From Pseudisothecium myosuroides (lineage: Eukaryota > Streptophyta > Bryopsida > Hypnales > Lembophyllaceae): 64,000 bases of DNA. Numbering within the stretch: position 1 is the first letter of the stretch; each line of letters starts with the position of its first letter. A model generated the notes under the pieces. It was not told the DNA's origin. It saw nothing but the letters and a program-made list of their open reading frames with translations, and searched no databases. A program made the translations under genes and the position numbers. This document shows positions 36,886 through 49,000 of the stretch, piece after piece. The DNA is taken from NCBI GenBank assembly GCA_951799445.1, contig OX637287.1:6882001-6946000 (forward strand). The letters run 5' to 3'.

Positions 36886-37195
36886 CTGCATCCAATTAAG
36901 CTATGATTCAAAGGCTGGTGACTTGTTACACATGATCAAAGCTGTCAAAGGTGAGTGACCACTAATGTAGAGGTACATTTTGCTTTCTTCAATGTGCCAA
37001 TAGTGTACATTTAAGGAGGAGGTTGCTTTTACTGACTACTTTGTTTCAACTTCAAAAATCTGTAACTAATTCCATGAAGGTCCAAAAAATAAGAAACGAC
37101 TTGGATTAGATGTCAACTCCATTCTACTTCCTACAAAAAATTACTGAAAATTGTTTCAAGGAGTTCAGCTTCCCCACAAATGCATTCTACTCTTG

Positions 37196-37479
37196 AAAGG
37201 TCGCTTAAAGAGCAGATTACCTTTGTTCGCCACCACCATCAAGGTCGGCAAGCTCTTCGTGTTTCCAAGGCCCTCGTGCACCACGTTCCAACTCAACGCG
37301 GGCAACGACCCGGTGCTGGCTTGGGGGGGGGGGGAGGGGGGCTTGGACAGCCAGAACCCAGAAGTGCAGCAAATTGCCACGGCATGTTCAAGCCGGACAT
37401 CAAGGATGAGGTGCTGGAGAAGGGCTTCCGCACCAGCGAGGAGACCGTGGACATGATCCAGAAAAACATCCGCATGTAA
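37196..37479 (+). pseudogene. Germin-like protein fragment (C-terminal cupin), frameshifted
   Basis: Germin-like proteins are secreted cupin-fold manganese enzymes. The plus strand encodes LFATTIKVGKLFVFPRPS, CTTFQLNAGNDPVLAW, a run of glycines from a G-rich tract (37321-37340), then LDSQNPEVQQIA in one frame, followed by MFKPDIKDEVLEKGFRTSEE to QKNIRM and a stop in another. These match the conserved germin C-terminal half (KVGDVFVFPRG...SQNPG...IA...VLAKAFQ). The signal peptide and first cupin motif are absent and at least one frameshift lies between QQIA and MFKP. Clearly a remnant. Confidence 0.8.
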
Positions 37480-38960
37480 GCTGTAAGGAATATTTTGCGC
37501 GCCCCGCCCACAAATTAATTGTTCACATATATATTCGGAATACTAGCTAGCCATGATTCATTCATTGATCCAGACACTGTGCAAACATCACAATTAGACA
37601 GCCACAGTTACAGTAACTTACATTCAATTCATTTAGAAACAAGATCTCAGAGTCCAGTCACATAGACGAGCACGGACTGATCTCATGGGACGGTTGAATT
37701 ACTTTCTTGTGCCGCATATTGTAAGTTTGTAACCAATCAAGCCATAATTGACGCTTCGAGTTCGTACGGATTCGGTGCACATGGTTATAATATAGTCAGA
37801 GTCATCTGCAAGGTACCTACAGTTTTTTTATTTGAGAGATACTGTTAGTAGTGCTAACTTAGTACCTCTTAGATTCACACCTCCGCCAGACATTAGTGCT
37901 ACCCTGTGAGCATCACTTCCTTGTCTTTTGCACTTTCCTGGTGGATGGTCGGTCACGTCTGGATGCGAGTGACTTTGCCTGCGCAGGAAATCACCAGCAA
38001 TATCGAGTTTGAATCAGTTCTTCCCGTATGAACATGACATGCCGATTCCAAGCCCTCCTAATTGAGCTAACAATCAGTCACAATCCTCAGCGAGCAAGTT
38101 CAAAGCTTAATTGTTTCAAGGATCCTGACTTGGGCTTGGTGCATCAAGTTGATGGAGCGACTTGAAGCTATTCTTCAGCTCTAGGCATGCTTCTCTTCAA
38201 ATTTTAATTTTAATTTTTTAATATTTTAATTTTTAAAAGTCTTCTCTTCAAATTAATGCGTTACTTTCTGAAAGATCAAGTATATAATTGGAACAAAAAT
38301 CAGGCCTTCTACCCTTTAAAATCAAATCCACAAATTTGAGTGAATCTTCCACCTCAGACAAGTGACAAATGCTTACTGGTATAAGAGAAATGAGTCAGAA
38401 TCGCACGTTGGAACACCTATAACCAGCACCACAACCAATACCACATACTTTGGGATGGAACCAACACATGGTACTCATTTCAACACATTGGGAATTGAAA
38501 ATCATGAATATCCCCCCCCAAAATGATAATCATATTCATTTTTAGAAAAAAGTGCAAACTTTTGAAGTTCATTTACATAGTATACCCCACACCATTTCCT
38601 CCAACTTAAATTTCGCATTGAGAATGGTTAGGCTACACGCATCCATTCTCAACTCCTAATTGGTTTACCATGGATGTGTCAGGTCTGTCTTAGCAATGGC
38701 CCTTGCAGGCCGTATGTTTCCAAAAAAAAGAAGAAAATTCAGGGCACACGACTGGAGGCGCCACAAAGCGTATCATACCCCCCGCCCTCAATTCCCGGGT
38801 CCGGACTGCAAAGAATGTGCATCTGGAGTACCGCTCGTCCTATACAAATGAATCGGTTCAAATTAAAGAGTGGTCTGCTAGCCAGTGATTCCAAGTGCAA
38901 TTGCGCTGTCTACTATCCCTTTACTTTATGACTTAACCTTGGTGGGGATTCCAAGGTCAG
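37480..38960. other. Intergenic region, no gene seen
   Basis: Spacer between the germin-like remnant and the 3' end of the Ca2+-ATPase gene. Short frames near 38.66-38.93 kb overlap each other and have no family resemblance. Confidence 0.5.
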
Positions 38961-41900
38961 TTAGCCTGTGATAGCACAAGATTCATTGAACCAACTCCGA
39001 ATGGTGATAATATTGCTGCTGAATCCCAAATCACGGTCTCTGGATATCAATTGCGCGCCATTCGCGACGTGACGACGGCGGCTTCCCATCCTCGATGACG
39101 CCTCGAATTCGTCATCGCTCGTAGTGCTCAAATGGTTGGGTCTATTCCTTCGCTTCAGTCTCAAGCACCCCTTGCTTGGGAAACAAGAAATCTTCAACAA
39201 TGGCTTCACTAAGACCTCCAGGGGAATCACCACCAATCCAATGCCCACACACAACCCCCACCACTTGATCTCCAAAGCAGTCGTCTTTGCAAACGTATTC
39301 AAAAACGTCACGATGATCACCTGCAAGAACACGGTGATGGCGATGATCGACAGGACCAAGTAGTTTCTGAGAATGCCTTGAAACGCATTGAACGCCTCGG
39401 GGCGACGCGCGTTGATCTCACTGAAGAGCTGGCAGAACACGAAGGCGTTGAAAATGATAGTGTTGCGCTCCAGCACTTGCTCCTCGTGCGTTCCCTTGAG
39501 TCCCAGAATTTCGATTCCGCGGTACGTGAGGATGATGAGGACAATGATCTGGTAAGTCGCTTGGCCAAAGATGTTGCGCCACATGATGTTGGTGATGAGT
39601 GGCTCGGTTCGTCCGATGGGCTTCTTGTCCATGAGGGTGTCCGTTGGAGCTTCTGTTGCGAGCGCGAGTGCGCCCATGGTGTCCACGATGAGATTCACCC
39701 ACAAGAGCTGCCCTGCGGTGAGGGGGACCTCCCCGGAGCTGATCGCCGCGAGGAAAATGATCACGAGTGCGACGACGTCAACTGTGAGCTGAAACTGAAT
39801 GAACTTCTGGATGTTGGCGTAGACGGAGCGACCCCGGCGCACCACTTCCACCACCGACGTGAAGTTGTCGTCGAGAACGATGATGTCGGAGCTTTCTTTC
39901 GCGACTTCCGTCCCGGCGACGCCCATGGACAGACCAATGTCGGCTTCCTTGAGCGCCGGCGCGTCGTTCATTCCGTCGCCCGTGACGGCCACCACGTCGC
40001 CGCGGCGCTCCTTGAGCGCTTTCACGAGCTTGAGCTTGTCCAATGGGGAAGATCTCGCCATCACCACCAGATTGTCCAGTGCGGCGCTGTTGAGCTTCTC
40101 CTCGTCCCAGGTGCGAAAGTCTTTTCCCTCCACCACCAGGTCTCCTTTCAAAATTCCGCATTCGGTAGCGATGGCTTTCGCGGTGAAGATGTTGTCTCCC
40201 GTCACCATGCGCACCTTCACGCCCGCGCGTTGGCAGCGCGCCACGGCCTCACGCACTCCTGGGCGGCAAGGATCCTTGATTCCGGCTATGGCCATGAGGA
40301 TGAGCCCGTCGTCCGGCGCCTTCCAATCCGACCGCACATCTTCGCTTTCAGGAATTTCGGCTTCGTCGAAAGGTCTGTAAGCAAAGGCGATGCAACGGAG
40401 GGCTTGAGCTGCCATGCCCTCGATCATGCCATTCAACTCCACGCGCTTCTCGCGAGTCATGCGCTGACACTTTCCGTTGGAATCCACCCAGTGATCACAG
40501 AGGTCGAGAATGATTTCAGCTGCGCCCTTCCAATGCATTTCCACCTCCCCTTTCCCATTTTTGTACACCACCCCTGCGCGTTTCTTCTCCAAATTGAAAG
40601 TCTCCACATGCAGCACCTCATTCTCGTGACATATGGCGCGAAAGTCCATCCCCAGCTGGAGCCCCCATGTCAAAATCGCGACTTCTGTTGGACTGCCCGT
40701 CACGACTGGCTTCTCTCCTTCCTTCGGTGGAGAGACATTCCCATTGCTGTTCAAACAAACGGAATTCACGAGCGATGTTCGCAAGCTTACGGGAAGCGAT
40801 TCGGCATCCGGGAGTGACTTTTCGTCCTTCATCTCCTCGGCCAAGTAGACTCTCGTGACGGTCATCTGGTTCGTCGTGAGTGTACCGGTTTTGTCACTGC
40901 AAATGGTGGTGGCCGATCCCATGGTCTCGCAAGCGGCCAGATGCCGGACCAATGATTTGGCAGCCATCATCTTGCGCATTGAGTACGCCAATGTGAGCGT
41001 CACCGCCAGGGGTAAGCCTTCCAGCGCCGCCTCCGCCACCGTCGGCACCGCCACCACCACCATCGTCACCGCCACTACCACCACCAGAATCGTCACCGCA
41101 GTCAAGAAAATGCTCAGCATATTCTCGATCTCCTGCTTTACAATCCGACGCTTCGCCGTCGCGTCCTTGTACGTGATCGCGAAGTATCGAATCACCGAGA
41201 TGACTTTAACCAGCATCGCGGCGAAGTGCCCCTTGTTCCCCATCAAAGTCGCCGCGCCGTACAACCTCACCTGATGAGGCGGCTGGTCGCCATTGTCGGC
41301 GCTGATGGACGCCATCACTTGCCCCCATTCCGTGTTCGGACCCACGCCCGTCACCAGCATCGTCCCTTGCCCGTCCTGCACTTTGCATCCCGACAGCAGA
41401 AACGGCCGCGTCTTGTCCTTCTTCACGGGCAAGCTCTCACCCGTCATGGTGGACTCGTCGATCGAGAGCGAATGCCCCTCCACCAGCACCCCATCCGCCG
41501 GAACTTGCCCTCCAATTGACAACGGCACAATGTCGCCCACCATGAGGTCGAATATGGAGACTTTCTGTCGTCGCCCAGCTCGGAGAACTTCCAGTTGAAT
41601 ATTCTCCTTCTCATCGTTCAAGTTGCGGAAATTCAACCCGTCGCTGGCGGCCGTGACGACGATGACCAGGATCACCGCGAAGCCGATGCTGGTGCCCTCG
41701 TACCACCCTTGTTTGATCCCCTCCGTCCAGATCCCCGTGGCAAGAGACACAATCGCGCATACCATCAAGATATTGAGCGTGGTGTCTTTGCAAGCATCCC
41801 AGACGAAGGACCAAAAAACTTTCGTCACCTTCTTCGGGTAAGTGTTGGAACCGAGAGCTGCACGCCTCTTCTGCATTTGCTCTTCCGTTTCGTCGAGCCC

Positions 41901-42232
41901 ATATTCTCGATCTGTGTTAAGCTTGGAAGACAGCCCTGCAATACCACCTAACCTGTCGAGATCCTCTAATTGCCGGTCTTGGAGCAATCGGATTAGCGCG
42001 GTGGCGGAGATCCCATAGCCATTGGGCGGTTGGTCCAAGGGCGGATGCCTTGTTGGAACCGAGCGCAAGCGCAGATGGCGATTGTGGCCCGTCTAAATCG
42101 GCGACATGGTGTACAAGCCGCAGGTTCTCTAAGCAATCTTATGGACTCTCGACCATGGAAATCAGGGTTCCCAGGGTCATCTTCCGATTCCGGAGCTGGA
42201 ATTGAGTGAACCTCGCTAAGGCTGTTGGCCAT
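38961..42232 (-). CDS. Type IIB (ACA-like) P-type Ca2+-ATPase, main exon about 1030 codons
   Basis: Pumps Ca2+ out of the cytosol, normally autoinhibited by an N-terminal calmodulin-binding region. One unbroken frame runs 42091-38961. Numbering from codon 42068: TGES at 209-212, phosphorylation motif SDKTGTLT at 391-398, then KGAAEI, MVTGDN, VTGDGMNDAPALKEADIGL, and TM6 NLIVDTMGALALATEAP. Oddities: TM4 reads AVPTVAEAALEGLPLAV where the family has AVPEGLPLAV, and the usual YRQSLQF stretch after TM2 is shortened to GLNF. The 5' end is unresolved: an in-frame TAG precedes codon 42091 and there is no in-frame ATG until 41876. The first ATG after a TATA box is 42232 (MANSLSEVHS). Its frame encodes a calmodulin-site-like RRFRRATIAICACARF but differs from the ATPase frame. 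Either a 119-nt intron (GAG|GTTCAC to GATTTAG|ACG) joins them, or there is a frameshift. Confidence 0.85.
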
Positions 42233-42521
42233 GGGACCCAGGTATTCAGGATATGAATTCGTCTGATGGACAAGATAATCGCCAGTATTCGTCTCTGAAA
42301 GCACGAAATAGCTCAAGCTTGCGAAAGTTTAAATTTTGCGAAAGCAGTGAAGGTCACGAACTCTGAAAGTGGAGCAGTAGCTGCAGATGACTGTGGCCGG
42401 AATTGCAATGAGGCTTGCAAGCTACTGCGGAGACGTGCGTGCGTCGAGCAAGCTGATCCTGCGATTCCTGCACAACCAAGATACAATCGAAACCGATATC
42501 TGTAACTCTGTGCTTGACACT

Positions 42522-42529
42522 CTTTTATA
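42522..42529 (-). promoter_or_regulatory. TATA box of the Ca2+-ATPase gene
   Basis: The minus strand reads CTAGTATAAAAGAGTG about 290 bp before the first ATG (42232). It is the only strong TATAAAAG in this upstream region and predicts transcription starting near 42495. Confidence 0.6.
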
Positions 42530-42711
42530 CTAGTACCTGGTAGTCGGTGACACATCGATCTCTATTACAGATCCGGTTACCACCAACTCTCCGTCACCGG
42601 AGTCGAGCTGAGGAGGTTCGTCGGACTTTCGTTGGACTATGCAACTGGAACTTGGGTTCGCCCCCCAAAAAACTTCAGTAATGGCTGATTGAACACTACA
42701 ACTCCTTCTGT

Positions 42712-42883
42712 GGGAGTTTGCAATAGTCGGTTGCGTTTCTCTGTACCGACATGTTCGTGTAACTGGTATGCCGAATTTGGGAAGACTCGTATTTTGCTGT
42801 CTCTGGGAGTTCGCAATAGTCGGTTGCGTTTCTCTGTACCGACATGTTCGTGTAACTGGTATGCCGAATTTGGGAAGACTCGT
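42712..42883. repeat. Two-copy tandem repeat, 79-bp unit, 93-bp period
   Basis: Copies at 42712-42790 and 42805-42883 begin GGGAGTTTGCAATAGTCGG and GGGAGTTCGCAATAGTCGG and run to GAAGACTCGT, nearly identical. They lie upstream of the Ca2+-ATPase TATA box, so an expression role is possible but unproven. Confidence 0.9.
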
Positions 42884-43149
42884 TGTACTGTACAGTACAG
42901 TAGCAATGAACCCTCTTTTATGATTTCCATTATTTCGGGCAGTGTCGTCACGGTTGTCTCAAAGCTACAGTGCTATGGTGATCCCTTTTCTGCACCTGGG
43001 AAGACACAAGAAACATTTTCAAAGTCCCCGTAGGCACTGTAACGGAAATTCCCTCCAACAATTCCGTTTTTTCAACTTTTTTTTACAAAACACTGGGAAT
43101 GTGGCTGTCACATGGAAATGTGAGATAGAGAATTTATTTTGGAAACTTT

Positions 43150-43600
43150 GAATATATGAAATAGGAAAGTTTCATAGAGAACATTGAAGGAAAAAAACTA
43201 GAAGTTTATGACTTTGGGAACTTTGTATAGAAAAATTGAAATAGGGGAATTTTATAGAAAACACTGCAGAAAAAAACTAGAATTGTACTTTGGAATTTTT
43301 TTTATAATTGAATAGAATATAAATATAGGGGAATGACATCGAAAAGAGACCAAGAAATTGACCACAATAACCCTACAACTATGTATAAGTCAAGTAGGAA
43401 ATTTCATAGAAAACATTGTAGGGAAAAACATTTGAATTTTTGGTTGGGAAATTGGTTCACAATTGAATTGAAAACAAACAAAGGGAAAAATCATTGAAAT
43501 GTGATTGGAAAATTGACAATGAAAATTGTCAAATCTTGTATAAATTAAAGAGGGAAAAGTCATACAAAATATTGATGGGAAAAACATCTGAATAATCAAA
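43150..43600. repeat. Degenerate tandem repeat, AT-rich
   Basis: The block TTTCATAGAAAACATTG(A/T)AGGGAAAAA recurs about four times (near 43165, 43248, 43400, 43560) at irregular spacing of about 85-160 bp. It looks like old tandem-repeat DNA. Confidence 0.6.
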
Positions 43601-43783
43601 CATCCTTTGCAATAGTCGAACATCCATGGCACCGACGGACCAACCTTCCGACATCAAAGTCTAGGAGATTCATTGGCAACACGAGATCTATTAATTGTGC
43701 CTTCCCCCCCCAATTTCAGTAGTCTGATTGAGTAAATCCTAGCGAGACCTCAACGCCTGCTGCTAGCATTATTAACATTGTTA

Positions 43784-44216
43784 GAGCATCGCCACTGTGG
43801 GGCAGCCAAATCCCTACAACAGGCTGGCGTTACCAAGCAATATCCACTCCCTGGGCACAGTGACTCCCATACCTCCCAATGTGACTCACCATCCCAACTC
43901 GGTGTGTAATCAATTTGCATCCGGCATTGATGGCGCAAGTTCTATTTTTGAATTTTCAAAATAAAATATGCAACTCACTCGAGGGACAACTCACTGTAAA
44001 TAGCTCAATCAACTAGATTCTTCCAAAGGTAGCACCAATCAACTCTAGGCCCTTTTGCAATTCTCTCCGTGCACTGCAAGCTATGGAGAAGAGAACAAAT
44101 TTGGCCACGCCCGGTCACAAAATGCGTGTCCGCCGCGCCACAGTGGGGAGGATTAAGCTCCAAGGACAAGCCTATGGCACCCTGGTCATCCTCGCCGAGC
44201 CACGGTGGAGATGCTC
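43784..44216. mobile_element. PIF/Harbinger-like MITE, first of an abutting pair
   Basis: Left end GAGCATCGCCACTGTGG and right end CCACGGTGGAGATGCTC, flanked by TTA at 43781-43783 and 44217-44219. The TTA target duplication and GAGCATC termini fit Harbinger/Tourist-type MITEs. 433 bp, non-coding. Confidence 0.85.
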
Positions 44217-44219
44217 TTA

Positions 44220-44588
44220 GAACATCACCACCGTGGCTTCGGGCCTCCTTGGAGGCTGGGCCCGGAAGGCCAAACACCCCCCACAGTCCCACCGTGACGT
44301 GGCCAACAAAGTATGAAGCACCAGGGGTGTCATATGTGGCTAATTTTACTTCAGAATCTCGAACCACTGTCTAACAACTTTTCATGTTTTCAGCTTTGCA
44401 TTGACTGCTTTTTCATGGATTTTGTGTTGTTTTGTTCACTTTTTAGTAAATGCTCCGGCCACAATCCACAGAGCGAGGTCATGGTGAGCCACAATGAAGG
44501 AGTGGGGAGCCACTAGGCTTGAGGCAACTTTTCCACATGCCAATGTCAGTCTACCGTAGGAATTTGGCCACCCACGGTGGCGATGCTC
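44220..44588. mobile_element. PIF/Harbinger-like MITE, second of the pair
   Basis: Left end GAACATCACCACCGTGG and right end CCACGGTGGCGATGCTC, flanked by TTA at 44217-44219 (shared with the first element) and 44589-44591. 369 bp. The shared triplet indicates one element inserted into the target copy of the other. Confidence 0.85.
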
Positions 44589-44792
44589 TTAATAACACTT
44601 AATATCAATATCGGGAAAAAGACTGGCACAGTACAAGTCCCACTTAACAGGGAAATCGTAGCACATGGTGTTGTAAGCTTGTTCAGCTAGAGAAACCACA
44701 GGCGCTGCATCAGCCTGATTCGTAGCTGCGGCTTTAGCCGCATTGTAAGACGGCATCCCAATATAATTAGTCACTTGAACCACCATTGTCAT
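44589..44792 (-). pseudogene. Short open frame, possible gene fragment cut by a MITE
   Basis: 67 codons from an ATG at 44792 (MTMVVQVTNYIGMPSYN), with a composition that looks like real protein (AKAAATNQADAAPVVSLAEQ). I do not recognise the family. Its stop codon TAA is the TTA target duplication of the MITE at 44220-44588 read on the minus strand, so the frame was probably longer before the insertion. Confidence 0.35.
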
Positions 44793-44999
44793 AAACTTAA
44801 TTCCATCAAACTCCTGTATTATAGCAATATGTGCTACTAGATCCTATAAAACTTTGCCGAATTCAACATCACACACCTGAAAAGTTTTCAATTTTGACTT
44901 CTGCTACTAGTCTGGTACGTGAAGCGCCACAAATGCTGGTGAATAAAAGTTATGCCTCCTAACTTATGCTCAAAATGCTCAACCTCAAGCAACAAAAAA

Positions 45000-45627
45000 A
45001 ACTCAAAAATTCAAAACTATTATTTTTTAATTTTTTTCATTACACATTACATTCATGTCTACTTGAAAAGCTTTGATTCATTCAATTTGGATTAGGCATG
45101 TGAAAGCTACAATGAGCCTTGTTTTGCAAGCAATCAAGGCATTTTCCTCAAAAAATATTATAAAGGATTTGTTTTTGAACTCAATTTTTACAATTTATAA
45201 ATCAATTTTTTTTTTGCCTGTAGATTATTTGTTAGAAAAATCTCACCATTAGGATTGACATGTTTCAATTCCATTTTAGAACTATTTGTAATTTGATTTT
45301 CTCTTCCATCTTGTGTTTACCTCTTTTAGCAATTTTTTAAAAGGGTAGAAATCAACTTCTTTTGTATTTTATTTTGTTTTGATTCTTAAATTCTCAATTC
45401 AATTGTAGTGCAAAAAGTTTACATTAAGAGGATTCAAAGTCATTTTTATGCTTTGTTAAACAAATCATAATAACTTATTATAATTCCTCCAAAATTATAT
45501 GCTTGATTTATATAAAGCAATTTTTTTTTTCAATTGATATATTACACAATGTATTTTGAAGCTTCTCAATGAACTTCAATAAATATTTTGCACTTTTCGA
45601 AAAGTTCATCATCCACTAGGTTAGGGG
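45000..45627. repeat. Partial relative of the 9.6-kb TTAA element, opposite orientation
   Basis: It ends CTAGGTTAGGGG followed by TTAA (45628-45631) and shares inverted internal motifs with 9582-10486 (GTAGTGCAAAAAGTTTACATT, and AAGCTTTGATTCATT). No left terminus was found. Confidence 0.4.
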
Positions 45628-46068
45628 TTAAGAATGGGTTCGTCCATTTCCTAGGGTTAGAAGAATAGAGAAACGAGGACGTGATAATACAGAATTTGAT
45701 ATTCAAGAGGTCCGCGTCTCCCGGGTATTGACTAGCTCCGGGTATTAGAGCAACGCTGACAATAGTGAGGAAGTTTGTTGCAGCCGCTCTTTGGGGCGAG
45801 TGATCTCGACCATTACATAGAGTTTTCCCAGAAGGAGAATTCGTTGCTTCGGTTCTGCATATTTTGGATTGTGAACGATTCATGAGGCGAAAGTTTTGTT
45901 GATTGCCTGCTTGATTTCATTTGCTTTGATTTGCATGTAAATGGGCATAAAATGACGCGACTTTTTCCGCAGGTGTCAATTCGCTTCTGTTTTTCTCAAG
46001 GTTGGTTTTTGGGGGAGTGGATTTCGAGGTGAAGTTGTGGGGATAAGGGTTCGTGATTAGGGTTCGAA

Positions 46069-49000
46069 ATGGCAGCAATTTGTCACCAGTTTGCAGCTAC
46101 TTCGAAAGGACCATTGGTTGTGGAGTGTAAGCCGGGGTGCGACTGGCGGAAGGCGAAGCTGGTGGTGCCCTTGCAATGTGCCTGTTCTGGAAGTGAAGTA
46201 AGTCAAATTTGGAACTTCAAATTGCGACTCCTGTTGTGGTTTTATCTTTTCGGTAGAAATTTGTTGCCTATCATGCCATTGTCAAATTTTGCCCTAGTTC
46301 CTGCCTCAGGAAGAACACCCATTTTCACATCTACGAGCTTATGATTGCATTTCTTACATTCATATTATCTTAAAGGACCAAGGGGACCAAATTGGGCCTT
46401 ACTTGTTTTTTTAGCAGTTTTTGAGGAAGTCGTATGGTGACTTTCTTTAGTCCCATTTTGTTTTTGATTTTGATCAGCGCATATATTGTTCTTCACTGAT
46501 TCTGGTGATATAAAAATTTGATTCCATCTGACTTGTACTTTCGACAGTATGATCAATTGAATTTGTTTTTCTTAAATCACGAATTCTTGATCCTTTGGAG
46601 TTTAAACTCTGTTGGTGTGCTCAAGTCTTCAGAATCGTCACAGTTTGTATCAACTAAATGTCTGAAATGATCATTGAATGGATTTTTCATCCTATCTCTT
46701 AAACTCTCTTTCGTGTCGTCGAAATCTGGGGATACAGCTGAAGAACAAGCAGAGAGTCACTGCGTATTTGTCGCAGCGTTGCACTCTCTTTTCTGGGAGT
46801 GGGCAGAGCCATATTAGAGAGCAGAGGAAAAATTGTGGTAAATGGGTGGTAAGATCCGGTGCTAAAGAAATTCTTTTCGATCAAGAATCGCGTTCGGCAC
46901 TTCAAGCCGGAATTGACAAGCTGACCAATGCCGTTGGTGTCACATTAGGACCTCGAGGTAATGCCGGTTCCCTTCTATCCCTGGAGCTTATTGAGATTGA
47001 GAATTTGGGAATTTCAATTGCATGTAAGTTAGGTCATGTTGTGGATATTGATATGATTTCTCGTGGCTTCCAGCTGTTCTGATTGGTTTCCAGTATTAGA
47101 ATGGATTTTCTATTGTACTTCCATGTTTTGGGTGCTTCTTGTCCCCGTTTTGGCTATATAATATGTATTTTTTGGATGCCCTATGAACGAGTTTGAAGTA
47201 GAAGTACAAGCCTGTAGTACTTTTGAACCGTGTGTACTGCATCTACGATCTTTCTCATGGAAGCATCTATGTTTGTGATAGAACCTAGAAATATCGCATT
47301 TCTTAGGAGCCATTCATTTGGATGACTTGCATTGTAAATGGGTGACTATTCCACCTACAGGAAAAGTATCCCATGCAAAATGGGTTATCTACCTCATTCC
47401 TCATTTGAAGCTGAGGCAATGTGGTTTTCCTGTCCAGGACGGAATGTAATTCTTGATGAGCCTGGGATTCCCAAGGTGATCAACGATGGCGTTACAATTG
47501 CACGTGCTATCGAGCTTCCTAATTCAATAGAAAATGCAGGAGCAGCCCTTATCCGAGAGGTATTACATACATGGTATTGCTTACTCTTAGCCTTCATAGT
47601 GAATTAAAAAATCTGAGGAATCGAGATGAAGTGCTCGACAAAAATCTCTTCATTTGAAACATAATTATACTGTTACAGTATCGTAGAAAGGTCTTTGTAA
47701 CTCACATGGGGATAGGGTGTAGTGTAGAGGACCCGCCGTGCAGACCGGGCGTTCTTTAGGGTTTGGAAGGCAACGAAGTCCTATCTGAAGTCAAGGGACC
47801 GAAGTGTCAACCAAGGTTAATATGATCAAACCCCTCGGCGACCCTTTTTTTTTATAAGACCTTATTAGATACTAAGTAGGACAGTTTGCATGACCGTTCG
47901 GGCCTTTTCACAAATCCAACTCTCTCCACTTTTTAGGATTGATGAGTTACGAAGGTCTTTGAGGAGCACCCTAAAGTCTTGGGGTCTTTATCGGCCGAGG
48001 TCTTCAAAGCATTCGGGCTGGAAGATTAAACCTTATTGTGCGTTGGATTTCCTCGTCCGGGTCCTCTATAGTGCAAACTAACCCTCAGGAATCTCAGGAC
48101 CTCAGTAAGTAACAAGGCTTTTGCTGCATGTTACAGTCATTACTCCCTACTAGATCTCCTTCAAGAACTTCTCTTCTTTGGTTGCATCCGGTGACCTGTC
48201 CGTCAATTTATGCTGTATCCATGCTAAGGAAGGTTTCACAGGCGTAATAGTGAGGGGCAATAACTCAAAAGATTCAGATTAACTAGGTGAATGAGACGTT
48301 ATTGGCTCGCTCGGCATGTGCAGGTTGCTAGCAAGACAAATGATTCTGCAGGTGATGGTACTACCACTGCTTGTGTGCTGGCTAGGGAGTTGATAAAGCT
48401 GGGACTCTTGAATGTCAGTGCAGGTGCCAATCCAATAGCTATTAAGAAAGGAATTGACAAGACTGTAACCGCTCTCGTTGAGGTGCTGAACAAGCATTCT
48501 CGCCCAGTGAAAGGCCGGGACGATATTAAAGGTAAAGTCCATGCATGGCTGTGTTGTGCGTGACTGATTTCCTAGCTTTCTCCACATCTTAGATCTTAGG
48601 GTGTTTGGTTCTATTAGTAGAGCAAGAAGATTTGAATATGGGCAAGAGCATTCTCCTGACATATTCTGTTCAGCTGTGGCCTCCATATCTGCTGGAAATG
48701 ATGATTTTGTCGGAACTATGATTGCCGATGCGATTGGGAAGGTGGGGCCTGACGGCGTTTTATCTATCGAATCTTCGTCCTCTTTTGAGACAACAATTCA
48801 AGTGGAGGAAGGTATGGAGGTAAATTTTTGCTTTTGCTTAACCGCTTCACTATTGCACTGTGGCATCCTCCTTGTATGATCTATCTCGTCGACTGTGTAA
48901 GACTTCTATATGTTGATGTACTCGTTTTTCTGAAATGGAATTACATATGTGAAGAGGGACTTTGATAAGAGGATAACTTGGTAGGATTCTACTTGTTTTG

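Larger units (their letters stand above)
35010..36962. repeat. Segmental duplication, copy B
   Basis: Direct, diverged copy of 23660-25602, starting about 90 bp after the tetraspanin stop. It lacks the 24116-24338 MITE, has a 17-bp deletion near 35718, and part of the IPT9 exon 9-intron 9 region is missing where a TTAA element now sits (36234-36862). Confidence 0.85.

Noticed and set aside
39378..40817. 479-codon open frame on the plus strand
   Set aside because: Antisense to the conserved Ca2+-ATPase catalytic domain; openness follows from GC-rich codons on the other strand and the peptide shows no domain.
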